From NCBI RefSeq assembly GCF_034702125.1, contig NC_085868.1, positions 35,942,253-36,006,252 of the forward strand: a stretch of 64,000 nucleotides of DNA, given 5' to 3'. Each line of letters starts with the position of its first letter. Position 1 is the first letter of the stretch. This stretch comes from Engraulis encrasicolus. Its lineage: Eukaryota > Chordata > Actinopteri > Clupeiformes > Engraulidae. Below, one piece after another: positions 48,585-59,420 of the stretch. The notes below the pieces were generated by a model. The model was not told the origin of the DNA and did no database searches. It saw only the letters and a list, made by a program, of their open reading frames with translations. The position numbers and the translations under genes were made by a program.

Positions 48585-49095
48585 GTGTGTGTTGGGGGGG
48601 GTAAGGTGGGGGGGTAGGAGGGACCGAATGATGTGGAGGAGCGGGTGGATGAATGAGGGGGTGAGCGGGGGTAGGGGGGCAGACTGGGGAGTGGGGGGGA
48701 ATGAGTCGGATTGAATTAGGGGGTGGGTGGGGAGAATAGTTTGTGGGGGGATGGGTGAGGTGGTGCGGGGGATAGTGTGGGGGGTGCAGGGGAGCAGAGT
48801 AGTGTGTGTGTTTGTGTGGGGGGGGTAAGTTCAGTCGGGGGGGTCGACCTGCCAAACTTTTCACATTTGATTTGGGGTGGGGGGAGAATGAGTCAGGGGG
48901 TAGAATAGTGAGGGGTGGGGGGCAGAGTAGCATAGGGGGGATGAGTGAGGGGGTTGGGGGACAGAAACGTGTGTGGGGGGGTGGGTAGGGCAGAATAGTG
49001 TGTGGGGGGGATGAGTGAGGGGGTGGGGGAGGCAGAATAGTGTGTGGGGGAAAGACACTGTAGAGCAGGGGAAAGATGAGCGGGGGATACGCGCA
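48585..49095. repeat. G-rich minisatellite
   Basis: Imperfect units of the type GGGGGATGAGTGAGGGGGTG with AGAATAGTGTGTGG repeat many times. Multiple G runs of four or more make quadruplex formation likely. Proline-rich frames on the other strand are by-products. GACCTGCCAAACTTTTCACA at about 48847 is inverted at about 49174-49193, so the minisatellite expanded inside one foldback arm. Confidence 0.8.
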
Positions 49096-50151
49096 GGCAC
49101 ACACACACGCACACTCACCCTTGCTTTATGCAAAAAAATGTAGGCCTGAAAAACTTTTGGTCAGTAATCTAATGTGAAAAGTTTGGCAGGTCAATAGCCT
49201 TTTTTCCAGCAGTCAACTGTGTATGTGTAATTCAATCATTTTCTGACAACAATCCTTAGGATATTTCAAAGGGGCAAGATATATATTTACATCACTCTTT
49301 TGCCAACCCTTTTACTCACGTCTGTAGATAGGAGATAGGACAGAATTTCACTGAAAAGTTGTCTTTATTGATAATTATGGTCTTACAGTATTGGAAAATG
49401 TATGATAGTCTGCCATTCTGAAAAACAGAGAACATTTTGAATTTTGGAGCACATTTGAGATGGCAACCAGCTGGTGAATCTTTTTCAATAGGCCTTCTGG
49501 TCTGTAATCCACTGTGAAAACCCTGACAGGACAATAGGCCTAATTTTCCCAGCCATAGACTATGTGCATTTCAATCATTATTTTCAGCACTTTCCTTTGG
49601 ATATTGCAAGGTGGCCAACTTTATTTTCATTTGTTTTAGTTTAGTCAACCTTTGTAAACATGTATGTAAGGAAATAGGACAGAATAGTGCTGAAAGTAGT
49701 TAATCTTTCATGAATATCACCTTATAGTACAATGTAATAATACATGAAAACAAGTCATTTTGGAAAATGGCGGCCATATTGAATTCTGAGCAAAAATTGA
49801 CGTGGCCCCATGTTTTAATTTCTTCCAATAGGCCTTCTGGTCAATAATCCACAGAGAAAAGTGCGGTAGGACGAAAGGCCTAATTTTCCCAGCTGATGAC
49901 CTGTCTAATATGGAATGTGGAACAAGTGCCGGTCCCTCCTGCTGTGCAAGACTACAATCGTTGTATGGGAGCAGTTGATCTGAGTGATTCTTTGATTTCT
50001 TACTACTCCATTCTGCACAAGACGAGGAGGTGGTACAGATCTTTCTTCTACCATTTCATTGACATTGCTATAGTGAACAGTGCAGTACCACCCGGGGAGT
50101 ACCACCCTGTGAAATGAAAGCCATCAGAGGGAAGGAACAAGGGAGCCGTTG

Positions 50152-50341
50152 TAGCCAATCGGAGACGCCAAACGCGGTTGGGCGCAATATCGTCCTGTGT
50201 TTCGCAAACTCGCACCTGGCGAAGTGGCGACTCTGTTTCCCATTACAAGCTCTCAGAGAACAGGAGGACTGAGCCAATCAGAGACGCATTTCCACGAGAG
50301 CAGGAGGAGTGAGCCAATCAGAGACGCATTCCACGAGAAAC
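50152..50341. repeat. Three copies of AGCCAATC-GAGACGC
   Basis: AGCCAATCGGAGACGC at 50152 and AGCCAATCAGAGACGC at 50272 and 50312. The last two belong to an approximately 41-bp tandem unit with AGGAGGA and TTCCACGAGA. Each contains a CCAAT box, the NF-Y site. Function is unproven. Confidence 0.6.
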
Positions 50342-51239
50342 CCGGAACACCCTCTCGTTGTCACCTTGCTAGCTTGCAAAAACAGCTTGAAACAAAGCAA
50401 CCAGAATGTTTTTTAAAACGGGACCAACGCGTAACACTTTCAATAGCAATGGGGAACACAGCAATATTAATGAAAGCATTATGCTTGTTGTCTGTTATGA
50501 TTTTAGAAAAATAATAGTAAATTGTACTATTTCCTCCCAAATTCCACCAAAAACGATAATTTTGAGATTTTGATACGATAGTTGGACATTTTACATCTGG
50601 CAACACAGCCAGTTGTCTGAACAACGGCTGAAACCCCTCCCCAGACAAGGTATCAGACTATTTGTGGATTACGATGTAGTCGGACTAGGCCAGTGCATGG
50701 AGCGGCACATCCAGAAACACCAGTGCAAGCATAGGGGTGGGACTGTGGTTATGCATGGGCTGCTGAGAAGAATGTGTGAAGTTGTCCTTGCACACCGGCA
50801 ATCTGCTTTGCACTGTATCATACTACTCCAACGCACCCCATGCAACACATCAGAAAGAAAAAAGCTGATATACCAGTATGAACTTCTATTGGGTCACATT
50901 CCATTCCATGGAACAAATCTCTTCACACTTGCATCTCAAATAATCCTGAAAATATTATTGGCATCACAGACTGGCATGTAAAGGGGTATATCCCACGCCA
51001 GTGCATTCTCTACACTCATGTGGGGAGTATGCGTGACCCAGCACATGCATCCTCTGCCCAATCGAAATGCTTTCCAGACGTTTATTCGGAATTAAAGGAA
51101 AGTTCAATGTAAACTCGACAGAAAATAACTTAAATTCCGAACTATTTAATTCTGAATTATTAATTCGGAATTAAAAACATCATGTAAACATAGTGATTTT
51201 GTATGCCCATTTCTACCGGTAATACTTCAAGCTACACAA

Positions 51240-51365
51240 ATATGCCTGCACATTTTGCAGATGAGACTGTCAGACACTCCTCACACTTTTCACCTACGTA
51301 TACAGTAAACTATGGTCTAGTTTTCTTGCAAGCATGACCCACATAACCCCTTTGTTAAGAATTGC
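51240..51365. repeat. Detached fragment of the tetraspanin upstream block
   Basis: ACATTTTGCAGATGAGACTG, CTATGGTCTAG and TTTTCTTGCAAGCATGACCC match the blocks upstream of genes A-C in order. No tetraspanin exon is found nearby. A second copy is at 62385-62505. Confidence 0.55.
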
Positions 51366-51419
51366 TTTGTGGTGTACCAGCTCAAGGTAAGGCTGCCTAC
51401 TCTCATTCGTTTTTAGGGT

Positions 51420-51562
51420 CTTTGTGTTAGCCTTGATAGATCAGTCAAGAGTACGACAGGAAGGGAGATAGGGCACGGCAAATGGCACGGTAAGACTCGA
51501 ACCGAGGTCCTCAAGGACATGCAAGCCCATATCTGGGGGGCTTAGCACACTCACAGTGCGCC
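51420..51562 (-). mobile_element. tRNA-derived SINE
   Basis: The minus strand carries GTGTGCTAAGCCCCCCAGA (A-box region), a long arm with GGGCTTGCATG, and B box GGTTCGAGTCTTACC. It is related to 21178-21349 and repeated at 62570-62700. Confidence 0.6.
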
Positions 51563-51644
51563 ACAGTGTCCACATTTTACCATCAGTTTAGTGGTAACGT
51601 TAGGTTATGGCTATAACCCTCGGTTCTTTGATAACAGAGTGAGG

Positions 51645-51789
51645 TGTTTCACTATGGGATACGCTTCGGGCGTGACCATCTACGGAAGCTCCAATGACAA
51701 TACGTCTGTCAAAGACAGACAGGTCGACGCGGTCGGGCTCCGCCCCTCAGGGTGTATACCCCGGCGACCTCCCGTGATCCATCATTCTT
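51645..51789. repeat. DIRS left inverted terminal repeat
   Basis: TGTTTCACTATGGGATACGC through GATCCATCATTCT is inverted at 61263-61413 with only a few differences. The outer 46 bp (51599-51644) are unique to this end. Confidence 0.9.
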
Positions 51790-51823
51790 AACGGTTTCTT
51801 CCCTGCCTGGAGGGAAAGATAGG

Positions 51824-51915
51824 TGAAACACCTCACTCTGTTATCAAAGAACCGAGGGTTATAGCCATAACCTAACATTCTTTTTCTAACTTCGCTCGGT
51901 GTTTCACTATGGGAG
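51824..51915. promoter_or_regulatory. DIRS internal complementary region (ICR), copy 1
   Basis: 51824-51876 is the reverse complement of the left outer end; 51880-51914 is the reverse complement of the right outer end. ATT separates them. In DIRS elements this region templates completion of the ends and forms the circle junction. A second copy is at 54885-54976. Confidence 0.85.
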
Positions 51916-51982
51916 ATATAGCCCACTCCCGTATTGCACACTAGACGTAGTCCAAGGTACTCTAGCTGAGGTGCTGTGACAT

Positions 51983-53034
51983 CTAGACCACTGCAGAGGA
52001 GCCTACCCCCAGTACTGCGTGAGCTAAAGATGGGCCTGATACATCTAATCTGTAAAAGCGAGCGAACGTGTTCCCCGAGGCCCAGTTCGCCGCATTACAC
52101 AGTTCTCCTATTGACACACCCCTGAACAGGGCCCAGGAAGTGGCCATGCCTCTGGTTGAATGGGCTCTCATGCCCTCTGGCGGTAGAGAGCCCTTACTCT
52201 GATAAGCCGCTGATATGGCTTCAAGGATCCAATGAGACAACCTCTGGCGAGACAGAGGTAGTCCCCTGTGGTGAGTGGCCCATGCAACAAACAGCTGACC
52301 ATGTCTCCTAAACTCAGCTGTTCTCTGTATGTAAATCCTGAGGGCTCTGACAGGGCAGAGGCAGTTGAGCACCTGACTCTCCTCCGAGATGAATGGAGGA
52401 GGGTGAAAAGCCTCCAACTCTACCGTCTGACACCTGTATGCTGAGTCCATTACCTTAGGCACAAACCCTGGATTGGGGCGAAGGCGAACCTTCTTAAAAT
52501 CAGTACTGAATTGTAAACATGAGGGCTTCACTGAGAAGGCCTGTAGTTCACTCACACGTTTTGCTGTGGTCAAGGCTACGAGCAGAGCAGTCTTGATCGA
52601 GAGGAACTTCAAACTCACGTGCTCTACTGGTTATGGGCCCTGAGAGCACTCAGCACCAGAGCTAAGTCCCAAAGAGGGACTAGCGGTCTAGAGATGGGGC
52701 GCTTGCGTCTCGCGCCTCTCATAAAGCGGCACACCAGGGGATGTTGTCCTGCTGTCTTATCTCCAAAGCCCACGTGGCAGGCTGAGATTACAGCTAAGTA
52801 CCCCTTTATTGTGGAAAAGGCCTTTCCCTTATCTAAAAGGACTTGTAGGAAGTTTAGCAGCTGTACTACTGAGCACTGAAAGGATATTATCTCGTTCTGT
52901 GAGCACCAGGCCTCGAACACACGCCACTTACAGCTATATAGGTTCTGAGTGGAGGAAGCTCTAGCCCCCTGAATCGTCTCGATGACTGCTGGGGGCAGGC
53001 CTACTGCATCTAAATTCCACCTCTCACGGGCCAT
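51983..53034 (-). pseudogene. DIRS tyrosine recombinase, duplicate 1
   Basis: The N-terminal part is 53034-52624 (136 codons: core-binding region, Q-N-L-Y-S-C-K-W-R-V-F-E-A-W-C). The catalytic part, 52618-51983, is in another frame. It has the first Arg in A-K-R-V-S-E-L, H-x-x-R in A-H-S-T-R-G-M-A-T-S, and the nucleophile Tyr in R-F-Y-R-L-D-V. A frameshift around 52615-52630 separates them. The identical frameshift is present in duplicate 2, so it predates the duplication. Confidence 0.85.
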
Positions 53035-53089
53035 AGACGGTGGGCTAGATTTCGTAGCTCCTTTAGAAAATGAGTTTCGTTCTCACACT

Positions 53090-53843
53090 CGAGTGGCAAC
53101 TTGATTTTTCTAATATGACCTCCTGACAATATGTAAAGCAATATTCTGGCTGTTGCCACGCTGAAAAGTTGCACGTTGATATTAAAAAATAACGAAAATA
53201 AAAAAGACTGGGGGTGACGTCACATAATGCACAGTCAATGGGAAGTCTCCGCCCCTCAAAGTTGAAAAGGGAATATTTATCCGCATATCGGCCTTTTTTC
53301 ATAGGCAGATAATTCACCTAATCATTGAGACAACATAGGCATTTCATTCCTGACCATTTTCCTGTTATTGGAAAAAATAACTTGCATTAAATAGCTTGCA
53401 TTTCTTTACTGACAAGTAGTTTTTTGGCGAATTGATCTACCCCGTCACCTCATTGCTCTATTGCTTTGAGGGAACAGACCTGTCCTCTTTTTGACATTTA
53501 TCTCTCGTTGCCCAATGATGGTCAGACAGTCAAACACTAACGGCGAAAAAGAGCACTTCTGAAAGTTTGAGAAAAATATATTTTTTTGCATGTACACAAC
53601 AAGAGAGCCCACTTACCCCCCAACTTGTAACTTTTTGCCATGAAATCTGACGGTTCCGGGTAGCATGCACGCGCTAGCTGTATTCTGCCTCGTTGACTTT
53701 GCATTGACGTGACGTCACTCGGTCGGCTAGTTTTTGTTGTAATTTTTATAAATCAATGTGCAAGTTTTGAGGATGGCAACAGCCAAAATATTGATTAATG
53801 GGTTGTCAGGGGGTTATATAAGCAAAAATAAAGTTGCCACTCG
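53090..53843. mobile_element. MITE inside the DIRS element, duplicate 1
   Basis: CGAGTGGCAACTTGATTTTT at the left and its inverted relative ending GTTGCCACTCG at the right. Further inverted words are TGGCTGTTGCCA and TGACGTCAC. It is non-coding and placed between the RNase H tail and the recombinase. It recurs at 56151-56895. Confidence 0.75.
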
Positions 53844-53879
53844 TTAACACCAACGAACTGACAAGATATGAGACTGGGC

Positions 53880-54830
53880 CCACCACCTACCAGGCCCATA
53901 GAGCCAGCCTCTCTGGGTGTGGGTGGTAGATCTCTCCTCTCGCCTGAGAGACTAGGTCTCTCCATATGGGGAGGGGCCACGGGGGGGTCTCCAACATCTG
54001 TACTATCTCTGCTACCCAGTGTTTGGATGGCCAATACGGGGCTATCAAGATTAGTGACAGGCGCTGTACCCTGACTCTGGCTAGAGTCGGGGATATCATG
54101 CTGACTGGTGGAAATGTGTACAGCTTGGAGTTTGGCCACTGGTGAGCTAGTGCATCCACACCCAGTGGTGCATTTTCGTCTGCTAGGGAGAAATAGAGAG
54201 GGCATTGTGCGTTTTCTCTCGAGGCGAAGAGATCTACGGTTGCCTGCGGTTACCGAACCTCTGCCACACCTGTGTTATTACTTGTGGGTGGAGGGCCCAA
54301 TTCCCGTATAAGGGGTTCCCCCTGGACAGGAGATCTGCACCCCTGTTCAGTACCCCCGGCACATGTGTTGCTCGTACCGACAGGAACTGAGCCCCGCACC
54401 AGAGCAACAGTTCCTTCGCCAACTTGTGTAGTTTTAGGGATCGAGTGCCGCCCTGGCGGTTGATGTAAGCTACCACTGTTGAGTTGTCTGACTTCACTAA
54501 CACATGATTGTTTCTCAATATGTCCTGGAAGTGTTTCAGTGCCCAGAACACTGCAAGCAACTCTAGATAATTTATGTGTTCTGACTTCAGTCTGTCTGGC
54601 CAGACACCATTCACTGTTCTGCCCCCCAGTGTAGCGCCCCATCCCTGTAGGGACACATCTGTCGTTAGCATCATTCTCGATGCCACCCCCCCTAAAGGTA
54701 CCCCAGTGGTCAGCACCGCTGGGTCCCTCCAGTGGCGTAGGGCTATCATGCATGTCGTGTTCACTCTGACTCTGCGGTTTAGGTGACGACGGGAACAAAG
54801 GCGTAGTGCGCTCACCCAGCGTTGGAAATC
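53880..54830 (-). pseudogene. DIRS RNase H and C-terminal region, duplicate 1 (5'-truncated)
   Basis: It carries D-V-S-L-Q-G-W-G-A-T, Y-L-E-L-L-A-V-F-W-A-L and V-K-S-D-N-S-T-V-V-A-Y-I-N, the DIRS RNase H D-E-D signature. After a frame change near 54240 come V-D-L-F-A-S-R-E and A-P-Y-W-P. It begins abruptly at 54830, where RNase H sequence is joined to terminal-repeat sequence. Confidence 0.8.
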
Positions 54831-54884
54831 TCCCGTGATCCATCATTCTTAACGGTTTCTTCCCTGCCTGGAGGGAAAGATAGG

Positions 54885-54976
54885 TGAAACACCTCACTCT
54901 GTTATCAAAGAACCGAGGGTTATAGCCATAACCTAACATTCTTTTTCTAACTTCGCTCGGTGTTTCACTATGGGAG
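54885..54976. promoter_or_regulatory. DIRS internal complementary region, copy 2
   Basis: Same sequence as 51824-51915, but not adjacent to a complete terminal repeat. Confidence 0.8.
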
Positions 54977-55043
54977 ATATAGCCCACTCCCGTATTGCAC
55001 ACTAGACGTAGTCCAAGGTACTCTAGCTGAGGTGCTGTGACAT

Positions 55044-56095
55044 CTAGACCACTGCAGAGGAGCCTACCCCCAGTACTGCGTGAGCTAAAGATGGGCCTGA
55101 TACATCTAATCTGTAAAAGCGAGCGAACGTGTTCCCCGAGGCCCAGTTCGCCGCATTACACAGTTCTCCTATTGACACACCCCTGAACAGGGCCCAGGAA
55201 GTGGCCATGCCTCTGGTTGAATGGGCTCTCATGCCCTCTGGCGGTAGAGAGCCCTTACTCTGATAAGCCGCTGATATGGCTTCAAGGATCCAATGAGACA
55301 ACCTCTGGCGAGACAGAGGTAGTCCCCTGTGGTGAGTGGCCCATGCAACAAACAGCTGATCATGTCTCCTAAACTCAGCTGTTCTCTGTATGTAAATCCT
55401 GAGGGCTCTGACAGGGCAGAGGCAGTTGAGCACCTGACTCTCCTCCGAGATGAATGGAGGAAGGTGAAAAGCCTCCAACTCTACCGTCTGACACCTGTAT
55501 GCTGAGTCCATTACTTTAGGCACAAACCCTGGATTGGGGCGAAGGCGAACCTTCTTAAAATCAGTACCGAATTGTAAACATGACGGCTTCACTGAGAAGG
55601 CCTGTAGTTCACTCACACGTTTTACTGTGGTCAAGGCTACGAGCAGAGCAGTCTTGATCGAGAGGAACTTCAAACTCACGTGCTCTACTGGTTATGGGCC
55701 CTGAGAGCACTCAGCACCAGAGCTAAGTCCCAAAGAGGGACTAGCGGTCTAGAGATGGGGCGCTTGCGTCTCGCGCCTCTCATAAAGCGGCACACCAGGG
55801 GATGTTGTCCTGCTGTCTTATCTCCAAAGCCCACGTGGCAGGCTGAGATTACAGCTAAGTACCCCTTTATTGTGGAAAAGGCCTTTCCCTTATCTAAAAG
55901 GACTTGTAGGAAGTTTAGCAGCTGTACTACTGAGCACTGAAAGGATATTATCTCGTTCTGTGAGCACCAGGCCTCGAACACACGCCACTTACAGCTATAT
56001 AGGTTCTGAGTGGAGGAAGCTCTAGCCCCCTGAATCGTCTCGATGACTGCTGGGGGCAGGCCTACTGCATCTAAATTCCACCTCTCACGGGCCAT
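55044..56095 (-). pseudogene. DIRS tyrosine recombinase, duplicate 2
   Basis: Same layout as duplicate 1, with the same frameshift between the core-binding part (56095-55685) and the catalytic part (55679-55044). All R-H-R-Y landmarks are present. It differs from duplicate 1 at only a few residues. Confidence 0.85.
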
Positions 56096-56150
56096 AGACG
56101 GTGGGCTAGATTTCGTAGCTCCTTTAGAAAATGAGTTTCGTTCTCACACT

Positions 56151-56895
56151 CGAGTGGCAACTTGATTTTTCTAATATGACCTCCTGACAATATGTAAAGC
56201 AATATTCTGGCTGTTGCCACGCTGAAAAGTTGCACGTTGATATTAAAAAATAACGAAAATAAAAAAGACTGGGGGTGACGTCACATAATGCACAGTCAAT
56301 GGGAAGTCTCCGCCCCTCAAAGTTGAAAAGGGAATATTTATCCGCATATCGGCCTTTTTTCATAGGCAGATAATTCACCTAATCATTGAGACAACATAGG
56401 CATTTCATTCCTGACCATTTTCCTGTTACTGGAAAAAATAACACGGCTTGCATTTCTTTACTGACACATAGTTTTTTGGCGAATTGATCTACCCCGTCAC
56501 CTCATTGCTCTATTGCTTTGAGGGAACAGACCTGTCCTCTTTTTGACATTTATCTCTCGTTGCCCAATGATGGTCAGACAGTCAAACACTAACGGCGAAA
56601 AAGAGCACTTCTGAAAGTTTGAGAAAAATATATTTTTTTGCATGTACACAACAAGAGAGCCCACTTACCCCCCAACTTGTAACTTTTTGCCATGAAATCT
56701 GACGGTTCCGGGTAGCATGCACGCGCTAGCTGTATTCTGCCTCGTTGACTTTGCATTGACGTGACGTCACTCGGTCGGCTAGTTTTTGTTGTAATTTTTA
56801 TAAATCAATGTGCAAGTTTTGAGGATGGCAACAGCCAAAATATTGATTAATGGGTTGTCAGGGGGTTATATAAGCAAAAATAAAGTTGCCACTCG
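56151..56895. mobile_element. MITE inside the DIRS element, duplicate 2
   Basis: Copy of 53090-53843 with identical ends, showing the MITE was present before the 3-kb duplication. Confidence 0.75.
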
Positions 56896-56938
56896 TTAAC
56901 ACCAACGAACTGACAAGATATGAGACTGGGCCCACCAC

Positions 56939-59096
56939 CTACCAGGCCCATAGAGCCAGCCTCTCTGGGTGTGGGTGGTAGATCTCTCCTCTCGCCTGAG
57001 AGACTAGGTCTCTCCATATGGGGAGGGGCCACGGGGGGGTCTCCAACATCTGTACTATCTCTGCTACCCAGTGTTTGGATGGCCAATACGGGGCTATCAA
57101 GATTAGTGACAGGCGCTGTACCCTGACTCTGGCTAGAGTCGGGGATATCATGCTGACTGGTGGAAATGTGTACAGCTTGGAGTTTGGCCACTGGTGAGCT
57201 AGTGCATCCACACCCAGTGGTGCATTTTCGTCTGCTAGGGAGAAATAGAGAGGGCATTGTGCGTTTTCTCTCGAGGCGAAGAGATCTACGGTTGCCTGCG
57301 GTTACCGAACCTCTGCCACACCTGTGTTATTACTTGTGGGTGGAGGGCCCAATTCCCGTATAAGGGGTTCCCCCTGGACAGGAGATCTGCACCCCTGTTC
57401 AGTACCCCCGGCACATGTGTTGCTCGTACCGACAGGAACTGAGCCCCGCACCAGAGCAACAGTTCCTTCGCCAACTTGTGTAGTTTTAGGGATCGAGTGC
57501 CGCCCTGGCGGTTGATGTAAGCTACCACTGTTGAGTTGTCTGACTTCACTAACACATGATTGTTTCTCAATATGTCCTGGAAGTGTTTCAGTGCCCAGAA
57601 CACTGCAAGCAACTCTAGATAATTTATGTGTTCTGACTTCAGTCTGTCTGGCCAGACACCATTCACTGTTCTGCCCCCCAGTGTAGCGCCCCATCCCTGT
57701 AGGGACACATCTGTCGTTAGCATCATTCTCGATGCCACCCCCCCTAAAGGTACCCCAGTGGTCAGCACCGCTGGGTCCCTCCAGTGGCGTAGGGCTATCA
57801 TGCATGTCGTGTTCACTCTGACTCTGCGGTTTAGGTGACGACGGGAACAAAGGCGTAGTGCGCTCACCCAGCGTTGGAAATCTCTCATCATGAGAAGACC
57901 CCACCTCACCACTGATATGGCCGATGCCATCAAACCCAGTAGGCTTAGACACTGTCTGAACGACACTGCTCTCTGAGGCTGGAATAGGTCCAGACCCTTT
58001 GTGAAGGATGTTACTCTTGCATCGGACAGCCTCACACGATACGAGAGGGAGTCTAAGTGTAGTCCCAGATAGTTCGTGAACTGCGCGGGCTCTAGCTGAC
58101 TCTTTTCTCAGTTTATCTTGAACCCTAGGTGTGACACTGTTGTCGCGGAATCTAGGAGATTGCTCCTTCGAATGTGAACATAGGAGGAAATCGTCCAGAT
58201 AGGACAGGATTCTGATCCCCTTGTATCTTAGCGGAGCCAGTGCTGCCTCCACACATTTGCTGAAGCAGCGAGGCGCTAAAGCTAACCCAAAGGGCAGAAT
58301 TATGAATTCTTAGGCTATGCCCTCTAACGCAAATCTCACTAACTTCCTGTGCGCCTTGAATACCTCTATGTGGTAAAATGCGTCTGCCACATCTATCGTG
58401 ACAAACCAATCGTTGGGGCGAAGGGATTGACAAAGCACCTTGTGTGTTAGCATTCTGAAACGTGTATTTGCAAAGGTACCTGTTCAGTACACGTAGGTCC
58501 AAGATGGGACGAAGTGCGTTGCTGCCTCTCTTTGGGATGAGGAAATATCGGGAGTAGAAGCCCTGGTTGCTCTCTGCCTCCGGTAATCTTCTGATCGCTC
58601 GTTTCTGTAAAAGAGACTCTATCTCTTCGTTTAAAACTCGAGCAGAATCCCCGTTGGCTATCGACAATAGTATTCCACTGAACCTCGGTGGTTTCTTGTC
58701 GAATTGTAGCCTGTAGCCCCGCGTAACAGTAGCTAAAACCCATGGGTGAGTCGTAACTGACAGCCACTGGCTCTTCTGTGTTGTGAAGGAGCCCAGTGTG
58801 TCGCTGGTTGATGACGTGGCTGGCTCTACATGTGCGCGTGGTGATGATGTCACGCACATACTGGAGCCTGTGCTCACTGTTAATGGTATGTTGTCTCCCC
58901 CTAGCGGGGTTATGTGGGGGAGGCACCCATTTTTTGGTATTTGTTTCTTTTTTGACACTGTGGACACCGAGTGTCTCTTTTGAGGTGGAATTTTTGTTTT
59001 GGGGGGAACATTCGCCCTTGGCCTGGGTGCGAAGTTTGAACATTTATTTTTGTAAATGGAACATTGGCCCTTGGCCTTGGTGCGAAGTTGGAACAT
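56939..59096 (-). pseudogene. DIRS reverse transcriptase / RNase H, main copy
   Basis: The RT part has L-I-P-K-R-G-S-N-A-L-R-P-I-L-D-L-R (near 58540-58490), a D-V-A-D-A-F-Y region and Y-L-D-D-F-L-L near 58195. RNase H follows at about 57680-57290 and the conserved tail at 57286-56939. An in-frame TAA near 58312 (before E-F-I-I-L-P-F-G), a TGA near 58112, and frame changes near 58440 and 57290 break it. No methyltransferase domain was recognised. Confidence 0.85.
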
Positions 59097-59115
59097 TTAT
59101 TGGAACATGTGTGTG
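58985..59115. repeat. Short tandem repeat between gag and RT
   Basis: GGAACATT-GCCCTTGGCCT, GGTGCGAAGTT-GAACATTTA occurs twice with a third partial unit. It lies in the gag-RT linker of the DIRS element and probably altered the reading frame there. Confidence 0.6.
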
Positions 59116-59420
59116 GTGACATTGTGCTTGTTGACACTGAACCAAGGGGGGGAACGGGAGGGCCCCCTTGAAACATTTCCTCCATTCTCCCCCTCTTTGG
59201 AGCAGGAGGAGAGGTGGGAGAAGTGGGCCCTCGTCGTCAGGGCTTCTAGCCTTTGTTCTGGGCCGGTTCCTCGATGCCGCGGCAGCGAAGGAGGGTTTGG
59301 GCCACTGGCCCGGGTAGGGCTCCTGCCCCTGCTCTGGCTTCCTTGAGCCTTGGGTGGGGGACGCTGGCCTCTGCCCATCTGAGCTCTGCCCCTCCCCGGC
59401 GTGGCGTAGGCTGGCTGGGG

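Larger units (their letters stand above)
46543..49907. mobile_element. Foldback transposon inserted in the piggyBac gene
   Basis: Ends TAGACAGGTCATCAGCTGGG and its inverted copy start arms of about 740 bp: left 46543-46915 plus 48079-48435, right about 49165-49907. ATA flanks both sides (46540-46542 and 49908-49910), a 3-bp duplication that also restores the piggyBac frame when collapsed. Arms contain AAGGCCTATTGG and AATATCCAAAGGAA words and their complements. No transposase is present. Confidence 0.85.
45108..50119 (+). pseudogene. piggyBac-type transposase gene, split and decayed
   Basis: Exon 1 (45108-45268) is acidic and ends at a GTAAGT donor. A Gly/Arg-rich AT-hook-like stretch (G-R-L-R-G-R-P-P-G-R-G) follows from about 45371. 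The join is out of frame by one base. The DDE domain then runs through [22 protein letters not shown] and F-V-D-N-F-Y-T-S to about 46542. The gene resumes at 49908 with [15 protein letters not shown] and [10 protein letters not shown]. The three piggyBac catalytic aspartates are recognisable. A TGA after I-A-I-D-E, further stops, frameshifts and a 3.4-kb insertion inactivate it. Confidence 0.85.
50752..51595. repeat. Tandem duplicate unit 1, left part (before the DIRS insertion)
   Basis: Nearly identical to 61895-62728: CATGGGCTG-TGAGAAGAAT, ACCGGCAATCTGCTTTGCAC, and so on. It contains a tetraspanin-upstream-like fragment (51240-51360) and a SINE. The other half of the unit resumes at 61430. 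Confidence 0.9.
54830..57882. repeat. Tandem duplicate of the DIRS 3' half
   Basis: 54830-57882 repeats 51769-54830 almost base for base: partial ITR, ICR, recombinase, MITE and RNase H. Length differs by 9 bp because of an indel near 53385/56443. The joint has only TCTC-type microhomology. Confidence 0.95.

Noticed and set aside
48547..49104. 185-codon proline-rich frame
   Set aside because: Antisense of the G-rich minisatellite; composition follows from C runs.
51420..51562. Functional tRNA gene
   Set aside because: A and B boxes are present, but the cloverleaf is imperfect, a long tail follows, and related copies occur at two other loci, so it is a SINE.
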